From Hyphomicrobium_A sp963724945 (GTDB taxonomy: Bacteria > Pseudomonadota > Alphaproteobacteria > Rhizobiales > Hyphomicrobiaceae), in assembly GCA_963724945.1 (NCBI GenBank), contig CAVRWL010000003.1:2170001-2234000 (forward strand): a DNA stretch of 64,000 nucleotides, given 5' to 3'. This document shows positions 8,625 through 17,365 of this stretch, one piece after another (the stretch's first letter is position 1; the number at the start of each line of letters is the position of its first letter). Below the pieces are notes generated by a model. The model had not been told where the DNA came from. It searched no databases and saw only the letters and a list, made by a program, of their open reading frames with translations. The position numbers were made by a program, and so were the translations under genes.

Positions 8625-9032
8625 GTGGAAAATCCATCGCAGCCAGAGCTCGTCGAGCTTACGGCGAGGATTGTCTCGGCCTACGTGAGCAACAACTCCA
8701 TCGTGGCCAGCGATCTGCCGCATCTCATCAGTGAAACGCACGCGGCCTTGAGCCGGGCCACTGGAAATGCGCTCGAGCTGGAGCGGGAAGAGCAGAAGCC
8801 CAAGGTGCCGGTCAAAAGATCCGTCATGCCCGACCACATCGTTTGTCTGGAGGACGGCAAGAAGTTCAAGTCATTGAAGCGGCACTTGCGCACGCATTAC
8901 AACTTGTCGCCCGAGGAGTACCGCGAGAAGTGGGGCCTGCCGCACGACTATCCTATGGTCGCCCCCAACTATGCCCGCGCCCGCTCGGATCTCGCCAAGA
9001 AGATGGGGCTCGGGACGCGGCGCGAGAAATAG
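8625..9032 (+). CDS. mucR: MucR/Ros-family zinc-finger transcriptional regulator
   Basis: A global DNA-binding regulator that in rhizobia and relatives controls exopolysaccharide, motility and cell-cycle genes. 135 residues. The N-terminal LVELTARIVSAYVSNN helix is typical of the oligomerisation region. The Ros-type zinc finger is at about residues 74-91: the first Cys in IVCLEDGKKFKSLKRH, and His ligands in RHLRTHYNL. It is followed by the conserved SPEEYREKWGLPHDYPMVAPNYA and the KKMGLG tail. As in many MucR proteins, the second zinc-ligand position is Asp rather than Cys. The GTG at 8625 is chosen because GGGAGG lies 7-8 bases upstream; a TTG at 8598 would add nine residues. Genes of this family often autoregulate. 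Confidence 0.92.
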   Translation: MENPSQPELVELTARIVSAYVSNNSIVASDLPHLISETHAALSRATGNALELEREEQKPKVPVKRSVMPDHIVCLEDGKKFKSLKRHLRTHYNLSPEEYREKWGLPHDYPMVAPNYARARSDLAKKMGLGTRREK

Positions 9033-9127
9033 ACCCCTCGATTGCAACCTTCGATTTACCAATTGGCGCTCGTGCTCGCTTGGGGCGAGTCCCGGAGCAT
9101 TGGTGGTGCGTTGGCGTTGCGAGCCGG

Positions 9128-9485
9128 TCAAGCACGACACAGTGCACGCGCCGGCGCGTCGGTGCAGCGCGCGCGCACGTAGCAAGCCGTCTCCGCGCGG
9201 TAGGCGCGCAAGAGCTGCACATGGCGGGCAAGATCATACGTCCAGTGTCCGCCGAGGCCGCGTTGGCGCTCGCTGCGCAGGGCTCGGCGTAGCCTGGCGA
9301 GCAGACGCGCGTGGTCGGCGCCGCTCAGCGCCTCGATCTCGTGCGGCCACAGCGGCAAGAGCTTGGGAAGATCGCGCGCCCGCACGTAGCGAGACGCGGA
9401 TGCGCTGGCGTTCGAAGATGAAATCTTCGTGCACGGTTGGCACGGTGCGGTCAGGGTTTCGACCGGCCGCTTCTTGGCGCGACAT
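9128..9485 (-). pseudogene. Small conserved hypothetical gene with a frameshift
   Basis: Two overlapping minus-strand frames each carry half of a coherent protein. The first (start 9485) reads MSRQEAAGRNPD then VHEDFIFERQRIRVSLR. The second continues YVRARDLPKLLPLWPHEIEAL and RALRSERQRGLGGHWTYDL, down to the stop at 9128. The switch falls near 9390-9400, at the SLR/RYV junction, and looks like a deletion of a few bases. The protein looks like a short conserved hypothetical that I recall from Hyphomicrobium relatives. Function unknown. It is either a true disruption or a sequence error. Confidence 0.5.
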
Positions 9486-9744
9486 GCAAGGCGAGATGCG
9501 AAGGGATATGGCGGACAGCTCGGGCTTCGGTTACGAGTTTGCAAGTTTTGCATCAACGTTGGTCGCCGAGGACAAGTGAGCCCGCGTCCGAACGTTGCCA
9601 CCTCCTCGCGCCATCCCTGAGTTATCCCCTTCGTTCACTCAGCCGCTAGTTTGCAGCTCTGTCGACGGCGCTCCTGCCTATATTGGATCGCAGCACGACA
9701 GAGCCAGAACGCAGCTGTTAACTCCGCAGTGGTAAGCCTCAAGC

Positions 9745-10155
9745 ATGTTGCAGAGCATCGATCACAAACGGGTCACGTCTGCCGGCGGCGGTCCGCTGGC
9801 CCGAGCCATCGACAACGGTCGCGCAGGCATGGTCGTTCCGCGCGAGGCGATCGAGCAGGCGGTCGTCCAAGTGTTCGGCATTGGCCACGACGACCTCTAC
9901 CGCATCACCCGTGGGCGGGCGAAGGTCGCGCTCGCGCGCCAAGTGGCGATGTATCTCGCGCACGTGGCCTGCGGGCTCACGCTGACCGACACCGGCCGGC
10001 TCTTCGGCCGCGACCGGACGACCGTTGCGCACGCCTGCGTGGTGATCGAGGACCGGCGCGATGATCCCGTCTTCGACCGGGCCCTCGATCTCCTCGAGTG
10101 GGCTGTCCCATCACTCGCTATGCGACCCTCTGCGCGCCAGCTGCTGTCCTCCTGA
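9745..10155 (+). CDS. DnaA domain IV-like helix-turn-helix protein
   Basis: 136 residues with the C-terminal DNA-binding fold of the replication initiator DnaA but no ATPase domain. After VPREAIEQAVVQVFGI comes a helix-turn-helix with ARQVAMYLAHVACGLTLTD and the DnaA-signature-like GRLFGRDRTTVAHACVVIED (about residues 84-103). Proteins of this kind sit beside DUF6456 genes in Hyphomicrobiales; whether they bind DnaA boxes is not known to me. The downstream DUF6456 gene starts 10 bases after the stop, which indicates an operon. It could regulate initiation or simply be a transcription factor. Confidence 0.8.
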   Translation: MLQSIDHKRVTSAGGGPLARAIDNGRAGMVVPREAIEQAVVQVFGIGHDDLYRITRGRAKVALARQVAMYLAHVACGLTLTDTGRLFGRDRTTVAHACVVIEDRRDDPVFDRALDLLEWAVPSLAMRPSARQLLSS

Positions 10156-10165
10156 GGCGCGCTGC

Positions 10166-10729
10166 ATGTCTTTTCCCAACGCGAAGCGGTCCGCGTCGCC
10201 CGCAGCTGCGACGATCAACCAATCGGAAAGTCCGCTCGCCTGGCTCAGGCGCCGCAAGGATCGGGACGGGCAAGCCATGATCTCGCAGGCGCAGTTCGAC
10301 GCGGGCGAGCGCCTTCGCTCCGATTTCTGGTTCGCGCAGATGACGCCGCGTGTGACCGTCGACTGGTCCTCCTCGGCACCCTCGCAACGCGGGCGTCGGG
10401 GGGGAATGGCATTTCGCGCCGATGCCGACTTGCAAGACAGCGTGGCCGGCGCGCGTGAGCGCGTGCGGCGCGCGTTGACGGCGGTTGGCCCGGAGCTGGC
10501 AGGCGTGCTCGTCGACGTCTGCTGCCATCTGAAGGGCTTGGAGCAGGCCGAGCGCGCCGCCGGCTGGCCGCAGCGCTCGGGCAAAGTCGTCCTTCAGCTC
10601 GCGCTCACGCGATTGGCGCGCCACTACGGCATCGGCGAAGCATCGGCGCCGCACGAGACGCGCGCGGCGGCCGTGCGCCATTGGGGCAGCGACGACTATC
10701 GCCCGCTCTTCGAGCTGCTGGTCGATTGA
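10166..10729 (+). CDS. DUF6456-domain protein
   Basis: 187 residues, function unknown. The first 35 residues are Ser/Ala-rich. The body has PLAWLRRRKDRDGQAMISQAQFDAGERLRSDFW, a Trp-Arg module that in many relatives follows a helix-turn-helix. It then has RVRRALTAVGPELAGVLVDVCC and LKGLEQAERAAGWPQRSGKVVLQLAL, hallmarks of the DUF6456 C-terminal region. ATG 10166 follows the upstream stop closely. It is co-directional with the DnaA-like gene and probably co-transcribed; the pairing suggests a shared DNA-related role. Confidence 0.75.
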   Translation: MSFPNAKRSASPAAATINQSESPLAWLRRRKDRDGQAMISQAQFDAGERLRSDFWFAQMTPRVTVDWSSSAPSQRGRRGGMAFRADADLQDSVAGARERVRRALTAVGPELAGVLVDVCCHLKGLEQAERAAGWPQRSGKVVLQLALTRLARHYGIGEASAPHETRAAAVRHWGSDDYRPLFELLVD

Positions 10730-10741
10730 AGGCTTCGCGGT

Positions 10742-11179
10742 CTAGTGGGTGGCCGCTTGCGCAGCCGTCGCGACGGCGGCATCGGCGCGGATGCGGGCCA
10801 CCATCGAGGCGAGGCCGTTGGAGCGCTGCGGGGTCAGATGCTCCTTGAGGCCGAGCTCGGCAAAGATGGGATCGGCATCGGTTGCGAGGATCTCCTTGCT
10901 CGAGCGTCCATCGTAGATGGCGAACAGGATCGCGATCAGTCCGCGCACGATGTGGGCGTCGCTATCGGCCTGAAATTTGAGGCGGGGCGCGCCGTCGTGC
11001 GGCTCGACCTTGGTCGCGAGCCACACTTGGCTCGCGCAACCGCGCACCTTGTTGGCGTCCGTTCTCAGCTCCTCGGGCAGCGGTTTCAGCGTGCGTCCGA
11101 GCTCGATCACGTACCGGTAGCGATCCTCCCAATCGTCGAGGACAGCGAAATCGCTGCGGATGTCAGATAGCTTTGCCAA
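10742..11179 (-). CDS. sufE: SufE-family sulfur acceptor protein
   Basis: Stimulates cysteine desulfurase SufS by accepting persulfide on a single Cys during iron-sulfur cluster assembly. 145 residues, normal for SufE. The catalytic Cys48 lies in KVRGCASQVWL, the family signature. DDWEDRYRYVIELGRTLKPLP and SDAHIVRGLIAILFAIYDGRSS are also conserved. The gene is convergent with the DUF6456 gene, with 12 bases between stops. No suf cluster is nearby, as is common for this copy in Hyphomicrobiales. Confidence 0.93.
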   Translation of the reverse strand: MAKLSDIRSDFAVLDDWEDRYRYVIELGRTLKPLPEELRTDANKVRGCASQVWLATKVEPHDGAPRLKFQADSDAHIVRGLIAILFAIYDGRSSKEILATDADPIFAELGLKEHLTPQRSNGLASMVARIRADAAVATAAQAATH

Positions 11180-11306
11180 ATCCGATCCAATCTTGAGGCG
11201 CCTGCCACGAGATCACTCGCATATGACTAACACATGGGGCCGCGCAGGGACCATGTGCAAGAGTGCCTCGGGCGGGTCGCAGGCGCGCGAAAAAAGGCTG
11301 GCGTCG

Positions 11307-11666
11307 TCAGGCCCCGTCGCGGGCGGAGGCCCCGCGCCATGCGGGCTCGAGGTCCTGCGGCTTCAGCGTGCCGTCGAGCGGACGCACGGAGGCGGGCGTG
11401 AGATTGGCGTTCTCGTGGGAGGCATCGTGCGCGGAGTATTTAAGCGCGAGCTGATAGGTCATCTGCGCGCCGAATTGCGCCTTCTGCACGAAGGCCGACC
11501 ACAGATCGCCGGCTTGGCTGCACGTCGCTCCGTTGCGGTCGCAGAACGTGGCGGTCCAATGCACGGCGCTTGCAGCGCGGTCATAAAGACGAGCCTGCTG
11601 CTCCTTGTCGGCCGGAAGCACGGCGACGACGATGGCCACAAGGATGCCAACTTTCACGATGGACAT
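11307..11666 (-). CDS. DUF5330-family envelope protein
   Basis: 119 residues from the ATG at 11666 (MSIVKVGILVAIVVAVLPAD), which begins with a signal-anchor-like hydrophobic segment. The conserved core FCDRNGATCSQAGDLWSAFVQKAQFGAQMTYQLAL carries two Cys that could pair in the periplasm. It resembles the small DUF5330 proteins of Hyphomicrobiales, whose function is unknown. A longer frame upstream to 11738 is less likely because it precedes the hydrophobic start. It is divergent from the peptidoglycan-binding gene at 11900. Confidence 0.7.
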   Translation of the reverse strand: MSIVKVGILVAIVVAVLPADKEQQARLYDRAASAVHWTATFCDRNGATCSQAGDLWSAFVQKAQFGAQMTYQLALKYSAHDASHENANLTPASVRPLDGTLKPQDLEPAWRGASARDGA

Positions 11667-11830
11667 GGGGACTACTCCAACCTGCCCGACCCTCATTGCC
11701 GGCAGTGATAGCAGACCGATCTCAAAAAACTGCCTCATCCAAGCGCAAAACTAGCGAACAATTGCTCGAAAACTTTATCTATCTCGCAAAGGGCGCGCGG
11801 GGCGCGCCGTCAACACGGCGTCAACCAGAG

Positions 11831-11846
11831 TTAAGAACTCGTTTAC
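11831..11846. promoter_or_regulatory. Near-consensus CtrA-type box
   Basis: TTAA at 11831-11834, seven bases, then TTTAC at 11842-11846: one mismatch from TTAA-N7-TTAAC, the full CtrA box known from Caulobacter and relatives. It lies 54 bases upstream of the ATG at 11900, in the divergent promoter region. Assigned by motif only. Confidence 0.3.
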
Positions 11847-11899
11847 GCGCTCGTCTGCATAGTGGCGGCTCGTTGTAAGCGGCGCGTAAGGGGTGAGCC

Positions 11900-12628
11900 A
11901 TGCCGGTGGGTCGTGTGAAGCTGCAACTCGTTGCCTTTCTCTTGTTGAGCAGTGGGGTCGTCGCCAATATCTTCGTCCTGCAACCAGGGAGCTGGCAGCG
12001 ATTGACGGGGCGCCAGCCGCGCATCGCGCTTGCGAGCGCCGAGCGCTTCGTCGGCAATACCGGCTCAATCGGCGGGATGAGCGGCGCGCGCGGCGCGGAT
12101 CGCTCTGGCTTTCCCGGCGCGTCCTTCTCCGATCGGCAGACTAGCGACATCACCGTCGCGATCCCTAAGGATCAGACCGACATTACGCGTGCGGTACAGC
12201 GCGAGCTGCAGCTGCGCGGCTACGAGACCGGCGCGCCCGACGGCGTTGCCGGACTCGTGACGCGGGCGGCCATCATGGGGTTCGAGTACGATCACCACAT
12301 GCCGATGACTGGCAAGCCGAGCCAGCAGCTGCTGAAGGCCGTTCTTCTCGGCGCTCGAGGTCGCGACGGCGCAGCGCCGCGACCCGGCGGCACCGCGGTG
12401 GCGCAGAGCGCGGAGGCGGAGAGCCTCATCAAGTCCGTCCAGACGTCGCTCGCCGCGTTGGGCTACCGGCCGGGCCGGGCCAACGGCAGGCTGACGCCCG
12501 AGACGGCGCGTGCGATCCGCGAGTTTGAGGTCGATCAGTCGTTGCCCGAATCCGGGCGCCTGTCCGGACCGCTCGTCGCGCGGCTGACGCGGCTGTCGGG
12601 CCAGGGCCGAGTTGCATCGGGGCCCTGA
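11900..12628 (+). CDS. Protein with two peptidoglycan-binding-like domains
   Basis: 242 residues. A hydrophobic N-terminal anchor (LQLVAFLLLSSGVVANIFVL, about residues 8-27) is followed by a periplasmic region. Two PG-binding-1-type repeats are visible: about residues 94-150 (ITRAVQRELQLRGYETGAPDG, then TRAAIMGFEYDHHMPMTG) and about 175-232 (IKSVQTSLAALGYRPGRANG, then ETARAIREFEVDQSLPESG). It probably binds cell wall non-catalytically and partner enzymes are not evident. It is immediately upstream of the DUF1491 gene (44 bases). A near-CtrA box lies upstream. Confidence 0.8.
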   Translation: MPVGRVKLQLVAFLLLSSGVVANIFVLQPGSWQRLTGRQPRIALASAERFVGNTGSIGGMSGARGADRSGFPGASFSDRQTSDITVAIPKDQTDITRAVQRELQLRGYETGAPDGVAGLVTRAAIMGFEYDHHMPMTGKPSQQLLKAVLLGARGRDGAAPRPGGTAVAQSAEAESLIKSVQTSLAALGYRPGRANGRLTPETARAIREFEVDQSLPESGRLSGPLVARLTRLSGQGRVASGP

Positions 12629-12672
12629 AGCGCCCTTGCGCTGCCCCTCTCTGGCACTAAAGTCCTGGCATC

Positions 12673-13026
12673 ATGCGCCTCAGGGCAGAGTTCTGGGTCA
12701 AGGCCTACATTCGTCGCTGCGCCGTCGCGGGCGCCAGTGCCGTCATCGTGCGCCACGGCGATGACGACGCCGGCGCAATCTTCATCAAGGTCAACCGGCT
12801 TGACGGAACTTGCCTGCTGTTCGGCCCGGCGCCGGCCGGCTTTTCCGGCGCCGAGAGCGACCGTCGCTGGGTTGCATGCGTCTCGGTGCAAGGGCAGGCG
12901 GAAAGCGACGTCGATGCCTTGCTCGCACGCGAGGCGAGTTTTGATTCCGACATGTGGCTGATCGAGGTCGAGGATCGCGACGGTCGCCACTTCCTCGACG
13001 GCGAGATCGACGAGGCGACTGTGTGA
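12673..13026 (+). CDS. DUF1491-family protein
   Basis: 117 residues, function unknown. The DUF1491 signature is seen in RLRAEFWVKAYIRRCAVAG, AGAIFIKVNRLDG, LLFGPAP and the closing SDMWLIEVEDRDGRHFLD. The protein is small, soluble and without a signal peptide. It follows the double peptidoglycan-binding protein by 44 bases and is probably co-transcribed with it, an arrangement I associate with Hyphomicrobiales. Confidence 0.85.
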   Translation: MRLRAEFWVKAYIRRCAVAGASAVIVRHGDDDAGAIFIKVNRLDGTCLLFGPAPAGFSGAESDRRWVACVSVQGQAESDVDALLAREASFDSDMWLIEVEDRDGRHFLDGEIDEATV

Positions 13027-13064
13027 TGGAAGCCTCAGGCGCCGATGCCACGCGTGCGGGCCCA

Positions 13065-13080
13065 TTAAGTTTTCATTAAC
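13065..13080. promoter_or_regulatory. CtrA-type box TTAA-N7-TTAAC
   Basis: TTAA (13065-13068), seven bases, TTAAC (13076-13080): an exact match to the full CtrA recognition sequence. It is 102 bases upstream of the ATG at 13183, in a short intergenic gap, where a CtrA site controlling that small gene would be expected. Chance occurrence cannot be excluded, but such AT-rich boxes are rare in this high-GC sequence. Confidence 0.5.
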
Positions 13081-13182
13081 CGCTGCCGACGCCAACTATA
13101 AGCTCTTGATTCGAACCGCCGGAAGCGAGGCCCCATGGCGGCCTCGAGCGGTAAGGATGGATGCCATGTCACGGGGGACAAC

Positions 13183-13389
13183 ATGGCTAAGATACTCGCA
13201 TTCCGTCCTGTAGAGTTGAAGCGCGTCGAGAGCGGCGGGCGTTCGCGCCGGTCGGCCGAGGTGATCTTCTTTCCCGGGGTTCGCTACGACCGATGGAGCG
13301 ATCGCGACGGCCAGCAGACGTGCGAGGACGCTGCGACGACGCAGCGGGCCGGCGGCCGGCAGCGCGACATCTTGGAGCTCGCTGAGTAG
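13183..13389 (+). CDS. Small conserved hypothetical protein
   Basis: 68 residues from MAKILAFRPVELKRVESGG. The segment AEVIFFPGVRYDRWSD looks conserved: I recall similar short proteins in Hyphomicrobium-type genomes. No membrane or signal sequence. GGGGG just upstream serves as a ribosome-binding site; an upstream ATG at 13135 would add 16 residues. A full CtrA-type box precedes the gene. Function unknown. Confidence 0.6.
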   Translation: MAKILAFRPVELKRVESGGRSRRSAEVIFFPGVRYDRWSDRDGQQTCEDAATTQRAGGRQRDILELAE

Positions 13390-13431
13390 CCAGCCGCCGA
13401 TCAGCGGCGCGGGCGGGATCGCGGCCTTCTC

Positions 13432-14016
13432 CTAGAAGGGCCGAGCCACGCAGCTCGCCTTTTTCAAATTGGCCGCGACCGCGCTTCTGTAGGAAAGCCC
13501 CATGTCCGGGCCGCGCACGACGACGATGCCGCGCGCCGCAGCGACCGCGACCGGTGGCTGCGCGTTGCGCGCGATGCCGCGCGCTTCCGGCGTGACGCCG
13601 AGGAAATGCTCCTCCGACGGCACGAGCACGAGCGCGACCGGTGTCTCCCGGCCTGCTATCGACGCTGCCGCATAGATGTTGTCGCCTTGCGGTGAGACGA
13701 CCGCCAGCATCCAGCCGGGATCGGGGGGAAGCGTCGCCTTGACCGTCACCGGCCCGTTCGTGGTGTCGAAGCGGCACATGCCGTAGCGCGCGTGCGGCGA
13801 CAGGAAGGGCAACGGCTCGGCTCCGGGCGTCACGGCGTGCAGCACCTCAAACTTATTGACCGGCAACGCGGGCGCTAGGCGGCTGTAGGCGGACGCTGCC
13901 GTGAGGTAGGGCGCGGCTAGCGTGGCGCAGATGTGGAGGATGCCGGCGGCGATCGGCGCGGCGATGATGAGCTGCCAATTGGCGTTCTTCAATTTGTCGC
14001 GCAGGTTTATCGGCAT
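13432..14016 (-). CDS. DUF1254-type membrane/periplasmic protein
   Basis: 194 residues. An N-terminal membrane helix (WQLIIAAPIAAGILHICATLAAPYL) is followed by a periplasmic domain with RYGMCRFDTTNGPVTVKATLP, WMLAVVSPQGDNIYAA and GIVVVRGPDMGLSYRSAV. This is the short, membrane-anchored DUF1254 type that follows a DUF1214 gene in Hyphomicrobiales. Function unknown. The start overlaps the end of the upstream DUF1214 gene by 10 bases, so the two are almost certainly translated as a pair. Confidence 0.75.
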   Translation of the reverse strand: MPINLRDKLKNANWQLIIAAPIAAGILHICATLAAPYLTAASAYSRLAPALPVNKFEVLHAVTPGAEPLPFLSPHARYGMCRFDTTNGPVTVKATLPPDPGWMLAVVSPQGDNIYAAASIAGRETPVALVLVPSEEHFLGVTPEARGIARNAQPPVAVAAARGIVVVRGPDMGLSYRSAVAANLKKASCVARPF

Positions 14017-14660
14017 TGGATCCGTCGGATCTCCGGAAGCGGCTTGCGCTCCCCTGTCGGCTTCGCCAAGACGGGCGCGCTGGGATCAAGCGTCGTGAAT
14101 ACGAGCGCCAGCCGGCCGGCGCCGCCCGTCGGCAACCAGTTGCCCGGCCGCGCATCGCGCGCGAGCGCGACGTTGAACGTGCCGTCGGGCCGCAGGGCGA
14201 TCGTTTGGCTGGTGAACGCGTAGCGGTTGGCGGGATTGGAGATCAGCTCGCCGCGATCATCGAACACGGTGAGGCTCCACCAGCTCGTGCCGGGTTCATG
14301 CCCCTCCACGCTGTAGTCGCAGGAGGAATGCAGCCGCCTGCCGTCGCTGTCGGTGTTGGCGATATAGGTGAGGGTCATCTCCGCACTCAATTGCAGGGTC
14401 CCGAGCCGGGCAAAATGCGCACGCGTGTAGGGATCGGCGTCGGCACGCCCGGCCGAGGTCCAGCTGACCCAGGGTCCTTGCCGCTCGGTCGTGAGCGGCG
14501 TGCCGATGTCGATCATGTACCAGCTGGTGCCGAGCCCGAGAATGAGGACGGTGCCGATGAAGGCCGCCCAGTCGCCCAGCAATCCGAGCAGAATGGAGAT
14601 GCGTTTCTGCACCTTGTGCAGAACGACATGCAGGGGGGTGAGAGCGCTATGGTACAGCAC
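14007..14660 (-). CDS. DUF1214-type membrane protein
   Basis: About 217 residues if GTG 14660 is used. A membrane segment (DWAAFIGTVLILGLGTSWYM) precedes a periplasmic DUF1214 domain with YTRAHFARLGTLQLSAEMTLTY, TSWWSLTVFDDRGELISNPANRYAFTS and DGTFNVALARDARPGNWLP. The exact start is unclear: the open frame extends to 14726, and GTG 14612 is also possible. The 5' end overlaps the stop of the PBP gene (14647-14649), suggesting translational coupling. It pairs with the DUF1254 gene. Function unknown, presumably envelope-related. Confidence 0.75.
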   Translation of the reverse strand: MLYHSALTPLHVVLHKVQKRISILLGLLGDWAAFIGTVLILGLGTSWYMIDIGTPLTTERQGPWVSWTSAGRADADPYTRAHFARLGTLQLSAEMTLTYIANTDSDGRRLHSSCDYSVEGHEPGTSWWSLTVFDDRGELISNPANRYAFTSQTIALRPDGTFNVALARDARPGNWLPTGGAGRLALVFTTLDPSAPVLAKPTGERKPLPEIRRIQCR

Positions 14661-16924
14661 GGTGCGGCGTCTCTGCGTGCGTGCTGTCGCTCGGCAGGGC
14701 GATACGCGGAGCGTCGGCTTGCGCACGCCGATCCGGGGGACCGCCTTGCTTGGTCGGCGGAGCGTGGGGGGCGGCCTCGCCCGGGGCCGGCGCCGGCTCG
14801 CTCAACCCGGCGGCCTTGCGCATGGTCTGCGCCAAACTTCGCAACGTCGCCCGCGTCTGCTCCGACATGAGACTCGATGACGTCTGCTGAGCATCGCCGG
14901 CCGAGCTCCCACCCGCGCCTTGGGCTTTGAGGGCGGCGAGGCGCTGCTGCTCGGCGACCTGCACGGGATGCGGCTGCAGGCCGGGGATCGTGGGGATGTT
15001 CATGTCGGTATGCACGACGGACATGAACGAATGCCAGACGGGGCCCGCGTAGTGGCCGCCGGTGGTGCCGCCCGCCATGTTGCTGTTGTCGTCGTTGCCG
15101 AGCCACACGACGCCGACGTACTTGCCCGTGAAGCCGACGAACCACACGTCCTTGGGCCCGGTCGAGGTGCCGGTCTTGCCGGCGACGTTGGTGAAATCGA
15201 GTTGCGCCGCCCTTCCCGTGCCCTTCGGTCACCACCTTGTTCAGCATCCAGTTCATCTCCTCGGCGACCTTGGGGCTCACGACCTGAGGCGCCGGCGGCT
15301 CGTCGCGGTCTCTGGAGTAGACGAGGTCTCCCTTCGAGCTCACGAGGTCGAGGATGGCGTAGGGCTTGGCGAGCTTGCCGTCGTTGGCGAAGGTCGCCAC
15401 GCCGCCCGCATGCTGGAGCGGGCTGATGCCGTAGTCGCCGAGCGCCATCGAGCAGGACTTGCGGATGCCGGTGATGCCGAGACGCCGCGTCATGGCGATC
15501 ACCTTGTCGCGCCCGACCGCGAAGGAGAGCTCGGCCGCCACCGTGTTGAGCGAGCGCGCGAGCGCCTCCCACAGCGGCATGGACGCGCCGCTGCCGCCGC
15601 CGCCGCCGTAGTTGGAGGGATGCCAGTTGCCGCACGAGCGCGAGGCGTCGCGCACGGTGGTCGTCGGCTTGTAGCCGTTCTCGAGCGCCGTGGCGTAGAC
15701 GTAGATCTTGAACGAGGAGCCCGGCTGGCGCCGGGCGTGCGTTGCACGGTTGAACTGGCTCTCGCCGTAGTCGGGGCCGCCCGTCAGCGCGCGCACCGCC
15801 CCGTCGGTGTCCATCAGCACGATGGCGCCCGAGGTCACGTGGTTGCCGCGGTATTGCTTGAGCCCGGTGGCGAGCGCCTCATCCGTCGCCTTCTGCATGT
15901 TGAGGTCGATCGTCGTGCGCGCCGTCAGCACGTAGGGGCCGCGCCCGCCCCTGATGCGCTGCACCTCCTCGAAGGCCCAGTCGAGGAACCAGTCCGGGCT
16001 GTTGGGGTTGCGGTTCTCCACGATCTGCGCCGGGTGGATGCGCGCGTCGTGCACCTGGCCCGAGGTATAGTAGCCGGCCTCCACCAGGTTGTTCAGGACG
16101 TCGTTGGTGCGCGCGCGCGAGTTGGGCAGGCTCACGGTCGGGGCGTATTTGGTCGGCGCCTTGAAGAGGCCGGCCAGCACCGCGGCCTCGGCCATGTTGA
16201 TATTGCGCACCGACTTGCCGAAGTAGTACTGCGAGGCCGCCTCCACGCCGAAGGCGCCGCCGCCCATGTAGGCGCGGTCGAAGTAGATCTTGAGGATCTG
16301 GCGCTTGGTGAAGCGCGCCTCCAGAAGCATCGCCAGGAACGCCTCCTTGATCTTGCGCTGGAGCGAGCGCTCCGACGACAGGAACAGGATCTTGGCGACC
16401 TGCTGGGTGATGGAGGAGCCGCCCTGGACCACCTGGTTGGCCTGCAGGTTGGTGACAAGGGCGCGTAGGGTGCCGATGACGTCGATGCCCCAGTGATCGA
16501 AGAAGCGGCGGTCCTCGGTGGCGAGCGTGGCCTTGATGAGGACGTCGGGGATCTCGTCGAGCGGCACGCTGTCGTTTTGATTGATGCCGCGCCTGCCGAT
16601 CTCATTGCCATTCTGATCGAGGAACTTGACGGCGAACTGGCCGCTGGAGAAGCGGGCCTCGTCGAACTCGCGGAACGCGGGAATCGCGAGCGCGAACATG
16701 ACAATAAAGCCGCCCATGCCGAGCGTGAGGGCCTCCGAGCCCGCCTCGTTGAGGAGCCGGCGCCAGCCGGTGAGCTTGAAGCGGGCAAAGAAGCTGGTGC
16801 CGGCGTTCCAATAGTCGCGCACCGCGGCCCAGGTCTCGGCCAGCGCGGAATCGAGCCGGGAATCGAGCCCGAGCCAGTTGATCGCCTTGCGGCGGCGGGC
16901 TTGCCTGAAGAACCAGTCCTGCAC
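14647..16924 (-). pseudogene. Class A penicillin-binding protein gene with an internal frameshift
   Basis: Bifunctional peptidoglycan glycosyltransferase/transpeptidase of the PBP1A type. From GTG 16924 the frame has an N-terminal membrane segment, the glycosyltransferase motifs EDRRFFDHWGID and QGGSSITQQVAK, and the transpeptidase active-site RQPGSSFKIY and SLN. At about 15221-15223 (CCC on the plus strand) the frame breaks. The continuation, with the essential KTGTSTGPKDVWFVGFTGKY and a C-terminal Pro/Ala-rich tail, is read in another frame to the stop at 14647. Removing one base from the run restores one open frame of about 758 codons. If the break is real, the KTG motif is lost. DUF1214 overlaps the end. 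Confidence 0.85.
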
Positions 16925-17215
16925 TGCTGAGCGTCCCGGCGGTCTTGATGTTTGTTGTTCGTAGCGGCCGCGAGCGGCAAAGGCGCTGCCGGCGACTCGA
17001 AGGCACGGATGCGAATACTCGGCTCTTATACCGTCGCCCTGGTGGAGATGTTAAGGCACTTGGCCGCGCCATGCGCGGGTTTGTCGGGCAACAGCGCCAC
17101 AGGGCCTTAGAAAATCGGCAGAATCGGCGGTTGGGCTTACAGGCTCCAGGGGCCTTGGAGGCCGCGCCCGAGCCTATCGCCTCGGCAAGCGTGTGCTGCC
17201 CTGGCTATCACCCCC
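16925..17215. other. Intergenic region upstream of the PBP gene
   Basis: About 290 bases between the PBP start and the end of autotransporter 1, both read on the minus strand. It must contain the PBP promoter. No clear terminator hairpin with a T-run was found for the gene entering from the left. No supported open frame. Confidence 0.35.
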
Positions 17216-17295
17216 TCAGAACCGGGCGCTGCCTTTGAGCGCGATCGCGCTGATCTGCGTGTCGCTGCCGAACTGACCGTCGTAGGCGACATGCA
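17216..17295. repeat. 80 bp direct repeat, copy 1 (autotransporter 3' ends)
   Basis: Bases 17216-17295 are identical to 21080-21159. They encode the last 26 codons and stop of the autotransporter barrel, in both genes. Similarity continues, with substitutions, for roughly 950 bases upstream in each gene. Confidence 0.9.
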
Positions 17296-17365
17296 ACACG
17301 GTATCGCCGGCGTTGATGATGTCGATGCCGGCGCCGACCGTGCCCATCACGTCGTCCATCTGGGT

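Noticed and set aside
15221..15223. Phase-variable tract in the PBP gene
   Set aside because: The run is only three bases, too short for slipped-strand switching.
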